62,000 nucleotides of DNA from Cristatella mucedo (GCA_009760855.2 WPIO01000014.1:1920001-1982000); one strand, 5' to 3'. Positions 35,341 to 46,600 are shown, counted from the stretch's first letter. Notes: generated by a model not told the origin, from the sequence alone. A program made the numbers and translations.

Positions 35341-35985
35341 CTGACGTTTGAATCTAGCTGCTAACAACTTAGTCAAAAGTGGTTGGAACGATCTCTCCTG
35401 ATTTAGAAAACCTTAGCTGGCATATGCTAAGCTAGCAAGCCTAAACTCTCCAAGAAAACGGAAAAATATTTGACTCGGCCGTCTACAATCGGCTTATTTA
35501 AAACACCTGTCAGGTTGGTAGCTTCTAAGATTGTTAAGCTGGCAGTTGCACTGACGTCAAATGAATTGAGAAGCAAACGAACGAATTAAGGACAGTACGC
35601 TATATTCGAAGATCGTATTCCCGAGCTCCGCTACACGTAGACACGAAACTTCGAAGCTTCGGAGCTACAGCAAGTGGCAGAGGCTGTCTCGATACACGAA
35701 AATATGCCAATGGTAGCAGAGCAGGGCAGTAATCAAGAGCAACCCTTTCTACAATATAACAAGTCCATTTCGTTACCGTAAACCAGTCTATTTAATAGCT
35801 GCAGAGGAGGCTACATCATAGGGGTACATTGGGTGTATAGCGTCAGCCATAGGGTACAACTATCTAGTTCACAGCCTAAAGCACAACTGACAGATTCGAA
35901 GCTCAAAAATACAGCTCTTTAAAAAGTCCAGCTCTAATTTATCAGCTAAAAATTATGAAAATTACCGCTCTCAAGCTTACAATTC
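35341..35985. other. AT-richer stretch, nothing recognised
   Basis: No family match or exon was recognised. Confidence 0.3.
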
Positions 35986-35989
35986 AAGA

Positions 35990-36155
35990 TAATATAATTC
36001 ACTTATATTTGTAAGCACTCTAAGAGAACTTGATCTATATTCAGGCGCTTAGCATATGCTACAGGTCTCGAGCCCACGACCTAGGTCATCAAATGCATTC
36101 ACCATGACCTCGTTCATCAAAGGTGAGCACCTTCACTCCTGGACCAAACCAGGGA
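35990..36155 (-). mobile_element. tRNA-derived SINE, family A (variant)
   Basis: The minus strand has the B box GTGGGCTCGAGACC, the 3' tail AAGCGCCTGAATATAGAT and an extra block, CATGGTGAATGCATTTGATG. That block is also hinted at in the copies at 12.1 and 60.5 kb, which suggests a subfamily with a longer head. Confidence 0.8.
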
Positions 36156-36894
36156 GAATAGTCTCTAAGATTGCCACCATCAAGCCGATGTGGCATTCCG
36201 GCGATTCAACATTGAGGTGCGCATTTATTAATTTAATTGCGTAATAGGCCTACATTATATGCTAGACATATACACGTTATCATTGAAGTATATTGGGCTA
36301 TACATTTGAGTATAAATAAGATTTTGCACGTAAAAATATTTGAGCAGACATTTGCGGTATCAGTTGATAGCCACGCTGCTATTCTGCTTGTTATCGACAC
36401 TGTTTAGCTTGCTGACCATCGGATGTGCTTTGAAAGCCAGTGAGACTTTAGATGAGCCTGCAAAAATGTCACGAACAACTCTTTGGCCCAGAGTCGAGGC
36501 GAGACCAGTTGCCGGAGATGTTTGCTGCACGCTAGATGCCAACCTGCCACATCGTCCCACCCAAAACCAAAAATCCTCAAGTAGCTGAGAGACTAAGCCC
36601 TTAACCTCTTGGTGGCCTTGACCTGGTTCGAGGTATAGCAGAAATATTTCGGAGGCATAACATGCAGGGAGAGTTTGCTGCATGCACAACTCGCCGAAGC
36701 GACCTTGATTGACGCTCCTGGGACTAAGAACAGCCCCTTCGACAGTAAACGGCATTTCTTTGGTGAATAGAAAAAGGATCGGCAGCATAGGATCAACGAA
36801 AGGCGAAGCGATCCACATCAACGGGAAAGAAGCTGTCGTTACTAAAGTATAATAAGGGTTATCTGATCCAAAAGCCTTAATTATAGGGCGGCAC

Positions 36895-37015
36895 ATTAGC
36901 CTTAGCGGCTATCGCCCAGCTTGCAGCCGGAAATAAGGGATTGTCTACTGCAAGACTCAAACCAACGACCTGGGTCGTGAACTGTACCCACCTTGCCTCT
37001 AGGCCTTGACCTAGG
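36895..37015 (-). mobile_element. tRNA-derived SINE, family B (degraded)
   Basis: Keeps GACAATCCCTTATTTCCGGC and the palindromic ACGACCCAGGTCGT segment on the minus strand, in the family order. Confidence 0.7.
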
Positions 37016-37271
37016 GGCAGGCGCACCCCGTATATGCTTCAGTGATAGACCGTAAGTCTCCGATGCAGCATAGAGCAAGCACTGTCACACCTGGCTCTAG
37101 GCTAGGCTTGGAGCAAACATCGACACAATGAGTTTCCTGCCACAGCTGTCACAGTGAATCGAATTGCGGTTTCTAATTAGCCAAGGTTTCGACAGACGGC
37201 CTCTATTCGGACAATAGCTAGGAGTAGCTAGATGCATATGGCTTATTTAAGTGCGTCAACTTGGCCTAACT

Positions 37272-37382
37272 AAGATTAATAATAATAATGTAATAATAAC
37301 ACATTGGTAGAGCGCCCTCCGAGAACTTAATCTCTGTCTAGGCACTTTACATATGCTGTAAAGGAAGCCAGATCCAATCATC
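37272..37382 (-). mobile_element. CR1-type LINE 3' tail (family B), left arm of a head-to-head pair
   Basis: The reverse complement of the standard tail, AAAGTGCCTAGACAGAGATT, ending in ATT repeats on the left. It faces the plus-strand tail at 37385. Confidence 0.88.
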
Positions 37383-37384
37383 AT

Positions 37385-37543
37385 TGGCGTACTCAATGTC
37401 AACACCATGTTATGCTTGTTTTCATTGAGCATTCTACAACTAACCGTTCGATCGTGCTTCCTGTGCAGCAAATGTAAATTGCCTAGAAAGAGATTGAGTT
37501 ATATGATGACGCTATTACAAATGTATTATTATAAACATAACAT
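37385..37543 (+). mobile_element. CR1-type LINE 3' tail (family B), right arm of a head-to-head pair
   Basis: Contains CCGTTCGATCGTGCTTCCTG, AAATTGCCTAGAAAGAGATT and an ATTATTAT end. Together with the left arm it makes an imperfect inverted repeat of about 110 bp per arm. Confidence 0.88.
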
Positions 37544-37544
37544 G

Positions 37545-37632
37545 GTTAGAGGTGACATCGTCAGGATCAGCATGCAGATATGGTTAGTGGCAGCATGCAC
37601 AATGTCAGCACGCATAAGCACGCAAAACCATA
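37545..37632 (-). mobile_element. CR1-type LINE 3' untranslated fragment (family B)
   Basis: The minus strand reads CGTGCTGACATTGTGCATGC and TAACCATGTT, the part just upstream of the tail in the copies at 38.3 and 46.7 kb. It is a third, separately oriented piece in this LINE-rich cluster. Confidence 0.8.
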
Positions 37633-37634
37633 AA

Positions 37635-38530
37635 CCCTAACACTCAAAATCGGCTCTGCCAGATAGTCTCCTGTTGAATGTGCACGAATTCTAGGCGTCT
37701 TGTTCCAAAGTGACTTTTTATTAGACGACCACATCAGCTCCACTGTCAAGTCTGCCTACTTTCAGCTATATGATACTTCTCAAATTCGGGCTTTCTTAGA
37801 CAATTATACTACATCTACATTGGTTCATGCACTTGTGACATGCCGTCTCAACTTCTGTCACTCACTGCGTGGTGGTCTACCGGCATGTGCACTCAGGCGC
37901 TTACAGCTGGTGCAAAACTCTGCAGCTAGGCTCGTCTGTCGTGAGCGTCGCATTTGTCACATCCCACACCTCGCCGATCTCAACTGGCTCCCAGTCAATC
38001 AGCGTATCAACTTCAAGGTTCTGTTCTTCACTTTTAGGTCCATGCATTCTTTTATTCAAGCCTATCTATCAAATCAGCTCCCCCGCCAGACAAAGCAGTG
38101 TACCACCCGCTTTACGGAATCTAATCGTTTGCTTCGTACCTCGTCCGAACCTCAAGTCCTTTTCAGACCGTGCTTTCAAGTTCGTATGCTCCCTATTCTA
38201 GTTCGTATGCTCCCAAAGCCTGGAACTCACTTTCGATTGACGCTACGACTTAACCCGACTTGACACTTATAAAGAAGCTAAAACATCTATTTATCACAGC
38301 ACTTAGTGGGTCCATGCAATTCGTCCTTTGAGTCTAATGCATGCCGACACTTTGCATACTGCTACTAACCACACCTGCACGCTGGCCCTGTGCATGTCAC
38401 CCCTAACAATATCGTTGTTTATTGAACGTGCTGCTACTAACCATTCGATCGTGCTTTCTTTGCAGTAAATTTAAAGTGCCTAGAGAGTTCTCTGAGGGCG
38501 CTATACCAACTGTATTATTATTATTATTAA
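37635..38530 (+). mobile_element. CR1-type LINE (family B), best copy
   Basis: A frame of 187 codons (37700-38263) encodes the ORF2 region after the catalytic palm. It includes HALVTCRLNFCHSLRGG, RRLQLVQNSAARLVC and LADLNWLPVNQRINFKVLFF, all characteristic of CR1-group LINEs. The 3' untranslated region follows (38280-38460). The hairpin tail, with GTGCCTAGAGAGTTCTCTGA, then GGGCGCTATACCAA and an ATT repeat, ends at about 38530. A short duplication, GTTCGTATGCTCCC, breaks similarity near the ORF end. It is 5'-truncated and has no YADD motif. Confidence 0.92.
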
Positions 38531-38860
38531 GGACGAGCCATACAAACTGACTAAAGGCTGCGATACATCGATAGTGTTTATCGTCTTTTTAAATGCCGCA
38601 AAGTCAGGAGATGTCGTGACGTCAGTTGGGAGTACCAGTGGATACAACTCAAGTGTGTGCACATTCGCCCAGATTCTGCAGCCACTCCACAGAAGTTGTA
38701 CGAGCCGTTCGAAGCGTAGTTCAAAGGGTGCACGGGTGCTTCTCGAGTTATATAGTTATTCTCCGGGCTAGCGTAGCGGAAAAGCAGCAGGAGCGCTCAA
38801 GCGAAGCGACGGCCGGTCAGTCGCCTTGCAACTCGTGGTGCAGCGCTTCATGACTTTTAC

Positions 38861-39071
38861 GAGTGACGACGAAAAGAAGGAAAAATTGCACTGCGAGTAA
38901 AAACATGAGTACTGAAAGAATGCGTTTGCCCACGAATTTGTCTTTATAAACAGCTATAGGGTCGCCGTCCTCGAACGGTGACGGTTGGGCATTGATGCCG
39001 GTATTGCACTGGCCGGTTGTAGGACGCATTGACGAAGAAGCCAAAGTCACATATTCTTCACGTAATTGCAA
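38861..39071 (-). CDS. Candidate N-terminal exon with a hydrophobic segment (weak)
   Basis: A minus-strand frame has possible starts at 39071, 39029 and 38906 and runs to a possible C|GTAAAAG donor at 38861 (phase 1). It encodes a polar stretch, a lysine-rich VYKDKFVGKR, then the hydrophobic LSVLMFLLAVQFFLLFVV. With the start at 38906 this looks like a signal peptide; with the upstream starts it looks like a signal anchor with a cytosolic N-terminus. The phase would fit the candidate exon at 35032-35340 and the EGF-like exon beyond. No clear upstream acceptor was found, and without splicing the frame ends at about 38820. Promoter elements were not recognised. Confidence 0.35.
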
Positions 39072-39256
39072 GTCCTCATCAAAAGGTTATGCAGCTAAAA
39101 AGCTTTCTTTGTGCTTCCATTGAGCTAGCACTCAAAAAACTGTGTGCACAATGCCTGGAGCTCCAGCAAATGAAATGGGACAATTACTTGTACCTCTCTC
39201 GACCTAAGATGGTCATTTATACCGACCATCATTTTTAAGTCTAATTTAATTTCCGA

Positions 39257-39482
39257 AGGCTCTCTCCCTCTCTCTCTCTGATTCTCTTTTTATTTCTCCG
39301 TCTCTCTCACTCTCTGTCTCTCTGTCTCTCTGTCTTTCTCTGTCTCTCTGTCTCCCTCTCTCTGTCTCTCGGTCTCTGTCTTTTTTTCTTTCTCTGTCTC
39401 TCTCACTCACTCCCTGTCTCTGACTCTCTCCATGTCTCTCTACTCTCGCTCGCTCGCGCTCACTCTCTCTCTCTCTCCCTCT
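39257..39482. repeat. Imperfect TC/GTCTC microsatellite
   Basis: About 225 bp of pyrimidine-rich repeat built from CTCT and GTCTCT units. Confidence 0.95.
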
Positions 39483-39579
39483 TTTTCCGGCTCCACTGCT
39501 AATGTTCTTGCACTCTGCTGCGACGTCTCTCCTTTCTGTGTAAGTAATTTCTAAAAAAAAAAATAGTACGAATTTCATC

Positions 39580-40812
39580 GTAACCCTCCAAAGATGAACT
39601 CATGCCGTTCCATGGAAAAACCTGCGCAAAGCAGAGTTCAGGAAACTTAAAAGATTCGATCAGCACTTATCGGACACACCGTTCCTCGATGCGCTGTTTC
39701 CGCTAGTTCAACTGTCAAGCTGCGCTCCCCATAGATAGACTAGATGAGCCGTACCCGCACGATCGCGAGGTACGGCTCGACGCTTGCGGCTCGACGAGAT
39801 GCGCGTCGGACTGGCTAAAGTTGAATTCTGCCATGAAAGAAGCATGAGCAAACGTCAGATCGGAACATCGGCGCAGCCCGCTCACACTCAGCCGAGCTGC
39901 CGAGCCTCTCCGAAACCTAATTGACCGGAATATGTCGGAGGGCCGGCCAGCGAGTCGTCGGGCGTCGTTCGTCCCGAGGTGCCTACGCACTTGACTTGGG
40001 TGTCCACCGCATCGGGCCTGTGGCAACCGATTGTTAATCGGGTGTGAACTAGTTGCGTACACTGGCAACCTGACTAGTTACGCAAGGAAGTAGGTGAGAA
40101 ATGCGGAGTCCTAGGTTATGCACGAATCCCGAAAAATGCCCTCTCCGTAAGTCTACTCGATAGGCCTATCGATGGAGCGTATACTTACGGTAGAAATCGT
40201 GAGCCCAAGGAGATCTCTCAAGTCCAACGAGAACGTCGTGGGGTGCTTTCGGGATTCCCGGCGCTGGATGTTGGGAAAAGTCCTATAGGCTGCCGACGTA
40301 GCCTGCACTGCGAGTGCACTAGCTTCTGTTGTAAACTCGGTGTAGCGGCGTCTGCTCCGACACCCTAGAGACCGTAAGCCTCTGCACTCCTATTGGTACT
40401 CTCCGTCCTTGCCAAAACGAGACGAATGCCGGCGAAGCCCCGAACCTTGGAGCACGTCTAGCGATTCGTTGGTGAGGCGCTAGTGTGCGCAGGTACGCCG
40501 ACGACGTTCTAGACGCAGGCAGACGCTTCGCTCAGGAGACCTGAGGTTTCGGGGTCGTTGCTTTCACGCGTTGGAGGAATCGTTCTGCCTCTATTGCGTC
40601 AGACTGGCGGCCTTCGCTCCGTCCGTACTCTCTACCGATGCACTCCCCAGTATTTGTATGCGTCGTCGCACACCTGTATCTGCTAGCGTCGCAAGGGTGC
40701 CTGTACTCTTTGACCTCGGACGGAACTCACGCAAGGTAGGCCGAATGGGCGTGGCAAGCCGGCTCCTTCCTGCGCTGGGCGCTGCGAAATAAGCACAGTC
40801 CTCCTAATTTGC
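39580..40812. other. Intergenic stretch, nothing recognised
   Basis: Moderately GC-rich, without recognisable protein, RNA or known repeat. Confidence 0.3.
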
Positions 40813-40814
40813 TC

Positions 40815-41690
40815 GGCGGGCATTGTTCGCACAGCTTTTTCGATGAATCTATGCGTCCTCTTCCGAGACGACTTTTCGACAGAGGACCGCAGCAGCTCCT
40901 CAGTCAAGTCTCTCGACTTACAACTGCCTACTTTCACCTGCGTAACGAGGCGCAAATTCGGGCTTGCCGGTTGAAGTACACCGAAGCCGAGCTGGCCAAT
41001 TCGTAGGCAACAAACTGCACGACTAGACGTTTTTGTGGGTCGCTACTCGTAGGTAGGTGCCAGCGAAATAAGACGCTCGAGTTGCTCCAAAAGTCTCGTC
41101 TGCATCGTCACTTCATCTCCCATCGTCACTTCATCTCGCATCGTAACCTAATCTCCCATCGTCACTTCATCTCGCATCGTCACTTCATCTCGCATCGTCA
41201 CTTCCAAATTGCACCGCTTTTCACCAATCTGCACTAGCTGCTCATCAAGCAGCGAAACAGCCAACAACGATACGTCACTCACTCACCTTCAGGCTCCTTT
41301 GCTCACTTCGCTCCGGGCTACCTACTCTGAGTTACTTTCCCGTCCCGCTTTCCACCTCACCATCCGCTCTTCTGACTTCGGTGCCCCAATTTCTAATCCC
41401 TCGGAGACCGTGCCTTCAGTTACAACGCTGCCAAAGCCGGGAACTCGCTGCCGTATGACATCGCGTCGTCACCTAATTTGACGAATTTGAAAAAGAACCT
41501 AATAAATAATCTGTTATTCCTCACTTCCTATGATCAGTCCGAGCACTTCTCCTTTGCTTGCTTGTGCGTTCTCAAACGGTTCGCGCTGTTACTGACCAAT
41601 AATTTTGCTTCTTTTCAGCACACCTGAAGTGCTTAGACAAAGACTTTATTCTCTTGGGTTGCAAACTATCATTGTACTAATATTAAAAAA
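40815..41690 (+). mobile_element. CR1-like LINE, strongly decayed
   Basis: The segment near 40900 encodes LLSQVSRLTTAYFHLRNEAQ, a good fit to the CR1 pattern 'VVKTAFFHLRNIA'. The later part (41330-41500) gives AKAGNSLPYD for 'PKLWNSLP.. IR'. The 3' end near 41620-41680 contains a degraded hairpin tail. A 19-bp tandem repeat occupies 41095-41205 in the middle. Confidence 0.65.
41095..41205. repeat. 19-bp tandem repeat, about six copies
   Basis: Unit CATCGTCACTTCATCTCNC with minor variants (CGTAACCTAATC in one copy). It sits where a decayed LINE coding region would otherwise continue. Confidence 0.93.
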
Positions 41691-41769
41691 GTCATGGTTT
41701 GGACCCCTTTTCAGCTTTTAGTACTGAAGCAATACCGTTTAGAAAGTTTTAACATTCTCAATGTCGGGA

Positions 41770-43000
41770 ATGTAATGTATCTCCGTCAGTAACTCCACAA
41801 AGTCATAAAGACCATGTGGGCGTTACGCAGGAGAGTTTTGTATAGCGCACTCACAGCCTAAGCGGCTTTCGGTACGCATTCGGTAGCCAACACACTTCGT
41901 CTCACGCAACAAAGAGAAAGTGGGAAACAGCAGAGTTAGGAGAGCAGTTGAGGTAGTGAGTAGCATAGAAGTAGCAGTTCAGGACCGCTGAAAAAGATGT
42001 GCCATAGTCGGCAGTTGGAGAGTAGATGTCGTTGCGTAAGAACTGTGGAAGCGAGTTCCACAGTCTAGGACCTGCAGAGCTAAAGCTTCTGTCGCCAACT
42101 GTCTTTAAGCGGAGGAATGGGACAGCTAATTTATTGTCCACACAGGACCTGAGGGCGCGAACAGGCTGAAACTGATGTAGCAGTTCAGCTAGGTATGAAG
42201 GAGCCAAGCCGTGGCGGGCCTTGTGGGTCAGCGTAAGAACTTTGCTCTGTATCCTTTGCTCAACCGGCAACCATCCTAGCTCTTCCAGCAAAGGTGACAC
42301 GTGCTCAAACCGCTGAGACTTGAAGACCAGCCTTGCAGCCATATTCATAGTCCGCTGTAGTGGCATTATAGCTTTCTTTGGTAGCCCAGCCAAAAGGGAA
42401 TTACAATAATCAAGCCGAGACAGAACTAAAGAGCTAGTTAAACTTTTTACAACCCACTGTGGGAGACAGCTTCTAATCTTGGATAGGGATCGGATGTGAT
42501 GGCTAGCTGTAGAGGCAGTCTTCTGAATGAAGCTTTTGAAATTGAGGCAGCTGTCGAAAACGACACCTAGATTACGAGCACGTGGTGAAGGTCGCACAAT
42601 AGCATCGCCTATTAGAACAGCAAAGCCTTTTAATCCAGCCACACACTTAGGGTGTCCTATGAGAAGCAGTTCGGTTTTATCGTCATTTAATTTCAGGAAG
42701 TTTTCCGACATCCAGGATCGAATATCGGCAAGGCAAGCATTCAGTTTCTCAGTTGCTGCAGCAGATTCCGACGGTTTAAATGACAAATACAACTGAGTAT
42801 CGTCAGCATAGAAGTGATATCCTATTCCATGGGCCTTAATCACTTTTCCCAGAGGTTGCGTATAAATGGAGAACAGCAAGGGACCAAGTACAGACCCTTG
42901 AGGGACTCCACATGTGACCCTTCTCATGTCTGAGACCTGACCCCCACACGACACGGATTGAACTCGATCAGACAGTAGTTCTCTATAGTAATTTATTGTT
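41770..43000 (-). mobile_element. L2-type LINE, 5'-truncated, with open reverse-transcriptase frame
   Basis: The longest LINE copy in the window. It holds the second half of the reverse transcriptase, the C-terminal region and the 3' untranslated region. The 3' end lies near 41770, in the sequence block shared by the fragments at 3.9, 18.8, 29.9, 31.6 and 58.9 kb. It breaks off at about 43000, inside the reverse transcriptase, which is typical 5' truncation by incomplete reverse transcription. Confidence 0.93.
41902..42954 (-). CDS. Reverse transcriptase fragment of an L2/CR1-group LINE
   Basis: 350 codons without a stop. From the N-side: VTCGVPQGSVLGPLLFSIY (motif with PQGS, about residues 14-32), then YHFYADDTQLYLSF, with the catalytic YADD at about 49-52. 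Next comes LNDDKTELLLIG (about 93-104) and the thumb and C-terminal region with WLPVEQRI, ending near 'SLPQFLRN'. The palm's first catalytic aspartate region is missing because of the 5' truncation, so the fragment cannot be an active enzyme. The first ATG is internal to the original ORF2 and not its true start. The open frame suggests relatively recent insertion compared with the broken copies elsewhere. Confidence 0.92.
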   Translation of the reverse strand: MSCGGQVSDMRRVTCGVPQGSVLGPLLFSIYTQPLGKVIKAHGIGYHFYADDTQLYLSFKPSESAAATEKLNACLADIRSWMSENFLKLNDDKTELLLIGHPKCVAGLKGFAVLIGDAIVRPSPRARNLGVVFDSCLNFKSFIQKTASTASHHIRSLSKIRSCLPQWVVKSLTSSLVLSRLDYCNSLLAGLPKKAIMPLQRTMNMAARLVFKSQRFEHVSPLLEELGWLPVEQRIQSKVLTLTHKARHGLAPSYLAELLHQFQPVRALRSCVDNKLAVPFLRLKTVGDRSFSSAGPRLWNSLPQFLRNDIYSPTADYGTSFSAVLNCYFYATHYLNCSPNSAVSHFLFVA

Positions 43001-43409
43001 CTGGCTTCTTGACGTTTGGCTTATGAGCAAAACTTGCGTGCAGTTTGAACGAATTAGACACTTTTGCAATCGTGCTTCAAAAAGACTCAATAAGCATTTC
43101 TCATACCAACAGCGGGGGAGATTTTGATTACATTTGCATGCTTGCTCATCGTTGCAAGTGTATTCCTTACAAAGTTCGTGCATTATCGCATGATATCGCT
43201 TGCTCATAGAGTAATTCAGGAGGTCTCGTTCATATAAATTCGTAGAGCTTGGTTTACCTGATGCTATTTGGCTTACTTCGTGTTAGAAAGTCGAGAAAGA
43301 GTTAAGTATAAATCAAGATGAGACGGAAGAACCGTCAGCTATCTGACAGGGGCCGCACAGGCATTGCCTTCGCCTCTCCATTCAGACAAAAAACTTTAAA
43401 GCTTTAACG

Positions 43410-43443
43410 CAGACACACACACACACACACACACACACGCACG

Positions 43444-43517
<74 letters not shown>
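43410..43517. repeat. CA then TA compound microsatellite
   Basis: ACACAC and ACGCAC units are followed by ATATAT, about 107 bp. Confidence 0.96.
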
Positions 43518-43784
43518 TTACAATAGTACAGGAAAAATTGCTTTTGAAGAAGCCAGGTGTCGTGTTACGATCTGGTCACGAGCAATGGGGTTCTCGGAGA
43601 GCAGATCAGTTACCCCCATCCTCCATGGAATAGATATGAGATCGCAGAGTATGGATCAGCACAAACAAACAACGTTGCTACCGGATGCCCTGACAAAATC
43701 GCACGAAATATCTATCTCGAGATTGACCTCTCAACCTCTCACATGGTTGGCAAGCGGATGAACGCTGCTGTTACTGCCGGAACT

Positions 43785-44030
43785 CACTAGGTAAGGTGGT
43801 TGCTTTTCACGACCTCGGTCTCGAGGTCGTGGGTTCTAATCCTGCGGGTGAGGGGCAATCCTTTATTGCCGCTGCAAGCGCGCTGGAGATAGCCTTTAAG
43901 GTTCTTCTGTCGTTATATAAAAAGAGGCAAGTTGTTAAATCAGCTAGTTTTTCTTTAACGGAATCCATCTCCTTACTTGACTTTGTTAAAAAGCTAAGCA
44001 AAAAAACCCAATTCCTACAGGATACCCTCT
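43785..44030 (+). mobile_element. tRNA-derived SINE, family B, long copy
   Basis: The head CACTAGGTAAGGTGGTTGC and B-box-like GTGGGTTCTAATCC are followed by the body GGCAATCCTTTATTGCC and TTCTTCTGTCGTTATATAAA. This is the best match to the reverse-oriented copy at 23.9 kb. The anticodon-arm region is a perfect palindrome with different bases from that copy. Confidence 0.9.
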
Positions 44031-44745
44031 GTCCACCTAAGTCAAATGTGCTTATGCGATTGCTGCTCGTGCGATTGTTATTATCCCTAGTCGGCTGACT
44101 TCCTTCTTTTCCTGCCGATTTAAAGTACCCAAAAGAGTTGATTGCCTAGGGCCATTAGAATGATTCTCACTGTAGCCCTAGTCGTCGGAAGTGCATGAAG
44201 ACTAAGAAAGCAAATGTCATAACCGAATGATGGCTGCTTTACCGAATGACAACTGCTTGCGTGTTGGACAGGACTGGAGGCAATTCCATCGAGTGCCTGC
44301 ACTCTACGAGCCACTGGTCGATAGATATATCACGACCTCTGAGTCCTTCTTAGGGAGCACTTCATTTTCGCTGCCAATGAGGTACGCAACAGGGTAGCAA
44401 ATGGCAGGAGCCATTTGTACTATTTCGGCCCAAATAATGGCTTCTTGCCGGGTTTAGTGAGAGTACAGGGCGGCCCGAACGTGCATTTGTCTAACGAGGG
44501 CACCAACCTCAGCACCTTCCGTTTTCTTTTATGCAGTAGAACGCCTGAAATCTTTGCTCTAGACAGATACCAAACCAATTTATTGCTAGCCTTACTGCCA
44601 TAGCGAGGTGCGACTCTGGGGCCTTGATATAGTGCATGTATGAATCTCGCCGCTTTGCATTTGCACTTCGACGCGCTTGTAATGCACATTAGGGATCGCT
44701 GGAATTCTCTGCGTGCGCAAAATTTTATAAGAACCATTCGGCAAG
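44031..44745. other. Intergenic stretch, nothing recognised
   Basis: No supported gene or repeat family was seen. Confidence 0.3.
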
Positions 44746-44749
44746 TGAA

Positions 44750-44895
44750 GGTTATCTGATTTAACAATCTCACTTATATTTGGCGAATGATAGCCGTTGG
44801 GCTACCACTCCGACTTGTATTGGGCAATGAACGATTGCCTGCTACGGGGCTTTAACTCACGACCCGGGTCATGGGCAGTAGTGTAGTGGGCGTGA
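44750..44895 (-). mobile_element. tRNA-derived SINE, family B (degraded)
   Basis: Starts (forward) with TTATCTGATTTAACAATCTC, like the copy at 33.05 kb, and keeps GGGCAATGAACGATTGCC and the palindromic CATGACCCGGGTCGTG segment on the minus strand. Confidence 0.75.
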
Positions 44896-44899
44896 GTAG

Positions 44900-46585
44900 T
44901 ACCGGGAAGCGACGCACGAAGTTGGCAAATGCATCTTTCGACGACAGACCGGGCTCTAATTCTTACGGCAAACTGGGTGACACTATTGTTGGTGACCTTC
45001 AGCACAATAGCTCTTTGTTCCCGATCGTCCGCTGCAGTGCATGAAATCATTCTACTCAAATAAAGAAGTCGCTCTGATTCACCGACACTTCCGTCCCTTA
45101 GCGATACTACGCCAGAGTCGACAATTCCGGTCAGATTTAGGCATTAGATCCTCCGCCGTGGCGTCCCCGGAAAATATTCTTAGCCACTGACACTTAACGT
45201 ACTTGGCCAGGTCACGCGGCTCGCTTCGAGCGAGTGGCCGAAAGCTGCCCGCACGCTCGCGCTCGACAGCGCTGCCCTCCTCCAGCGCCGCCCTCTCTTT
45301 GGTGCTGCCCAGAAGCTCTGTCTGCTGCGTTTGTTCACCTAGCGGGGCTAGCGTACGGTCCTTGTGCACTCGACCGCCGCGCTCGAGGAGCGCGGCGAGC
45401 AGCGCGTGCGACGTGCTGGACGCATTTCGACGACGCTCTTTTGGGCTCGGGGCTTCAAGAACGAGGGAGATCTCGCGAGATCTCTTCGGCCCCTCGCAGA
45501 GCAGGAGAGTATAGCAGCGAGCTCGGGAGGCACGCCGCCACGCAGTCCATACGATCGTAAGAGCGACTTCGTGACGACGCACTCGAAAGCTTAGCAGACC
45601 TTTGCAGACTTTTGCGATGGCTTCAAAGGAAGCAAGCTGGTGAGCAGGACACGTAAGAGCCACTGGGCCACGTGGGCGAGACTCACTCATTCAGTCATTC
45701 AGTCGTTCAGTCAGTCAGTCATTCATTTGACAACGCCTTTAGATAGCTGCTGCTGCCGGAAAAATGGGGGTCGGTGAGGCACGCCCTAGTTAAGTAGCAC
45801 TGCAGCGTATTGTAGAGAAATGCATGCCTGCCTAAGGAGATAGCCACATCTGCCTACATTAAAACCTAGTGGCGGTACAAAACCGAAAGGACAGAGCCGA
45901 AGAGGTTGAGACGCGAGAGTGCGAATACGGCAGCGTAAGCAGCTGAGATAGTTACCTCGAGAGGCGCTATTATTGCGGACGACGAACGCTTGGTACGGAA
46001 GCCACCGAAGTTGGCTTCGACGAGTCAGACGAGGCCCGCTGTTCTGCCGCTGTTCTGCCGCGCCACTGCGCACCGTGGCTCTCTTAACAGAAGCTAACGC
46101 GGGCTGTTAGCCAACCGGTCGTTGTGACTCATTTCTCGAACTCCGATTGGTCACATCCTTAGACTTACTTGGAGACCTTACGCACAGTAGATATCTGGTC
46201 AGGAAGTTTGGCGAGGTCGCACGACCGCTAGCTCCCGAATGGGCACAAGCTTCGGCATTCGGTCGGGTCAGACAGGATGCATGGGTTTTCTAGCCGTGCC
46301 GTAATAGCTTTCGTACAGCAGCCCCCCCCCCCAGGGTTCAGCCCAGACGGGTGCCTCAGATCATTGGGGGCAGGTGCTCCCGGGACTTCAATTAAGCAAT
46401 TTCCTTCGAAAAGCAGAGGGAAATGAGAATTCCTGCGCCAGGAAGCCTGACCTTCACGCGGTTCTCTCATTCTAACTTCCTCTTTGAATTACTCACCGCC
46501 GAGCAGAAAACTTTAATCATTAGTAATCATTAGTCGGGCGATTCTCTCTGCCAAATGCAGTAGCTAAGGTAGCTAGTCAACAACT
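44900..46585. other. Stretch without a confirmed gene
   Basis: GC-richer between 45.2 and 45.6 kb, where both strands stay open for about 100-200 codons. The minus-strand frame 45079-45690 has no recognisable domain. A TCAGTCATTCAG-type short tandem repeat lies near 45690-45725, and a C homopolymer near 46322. Confidence 0.3.
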
Positions 46586-46589
46586 AAGT

Positions 46590-46600
46590 GCACCCTCCCT

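Noticed and set aside
36360-36896. 178-codon minus-strand frame
   Set aside because: No recognisable motif, and a family B SINE adjoins the start. It looks like chance openness.
45079-45690. 203-codon minus-strand frame
   Set aside because: No domain, signal or splice support; the plus strand is open over the same GC-rich stretch, as expected by chance.
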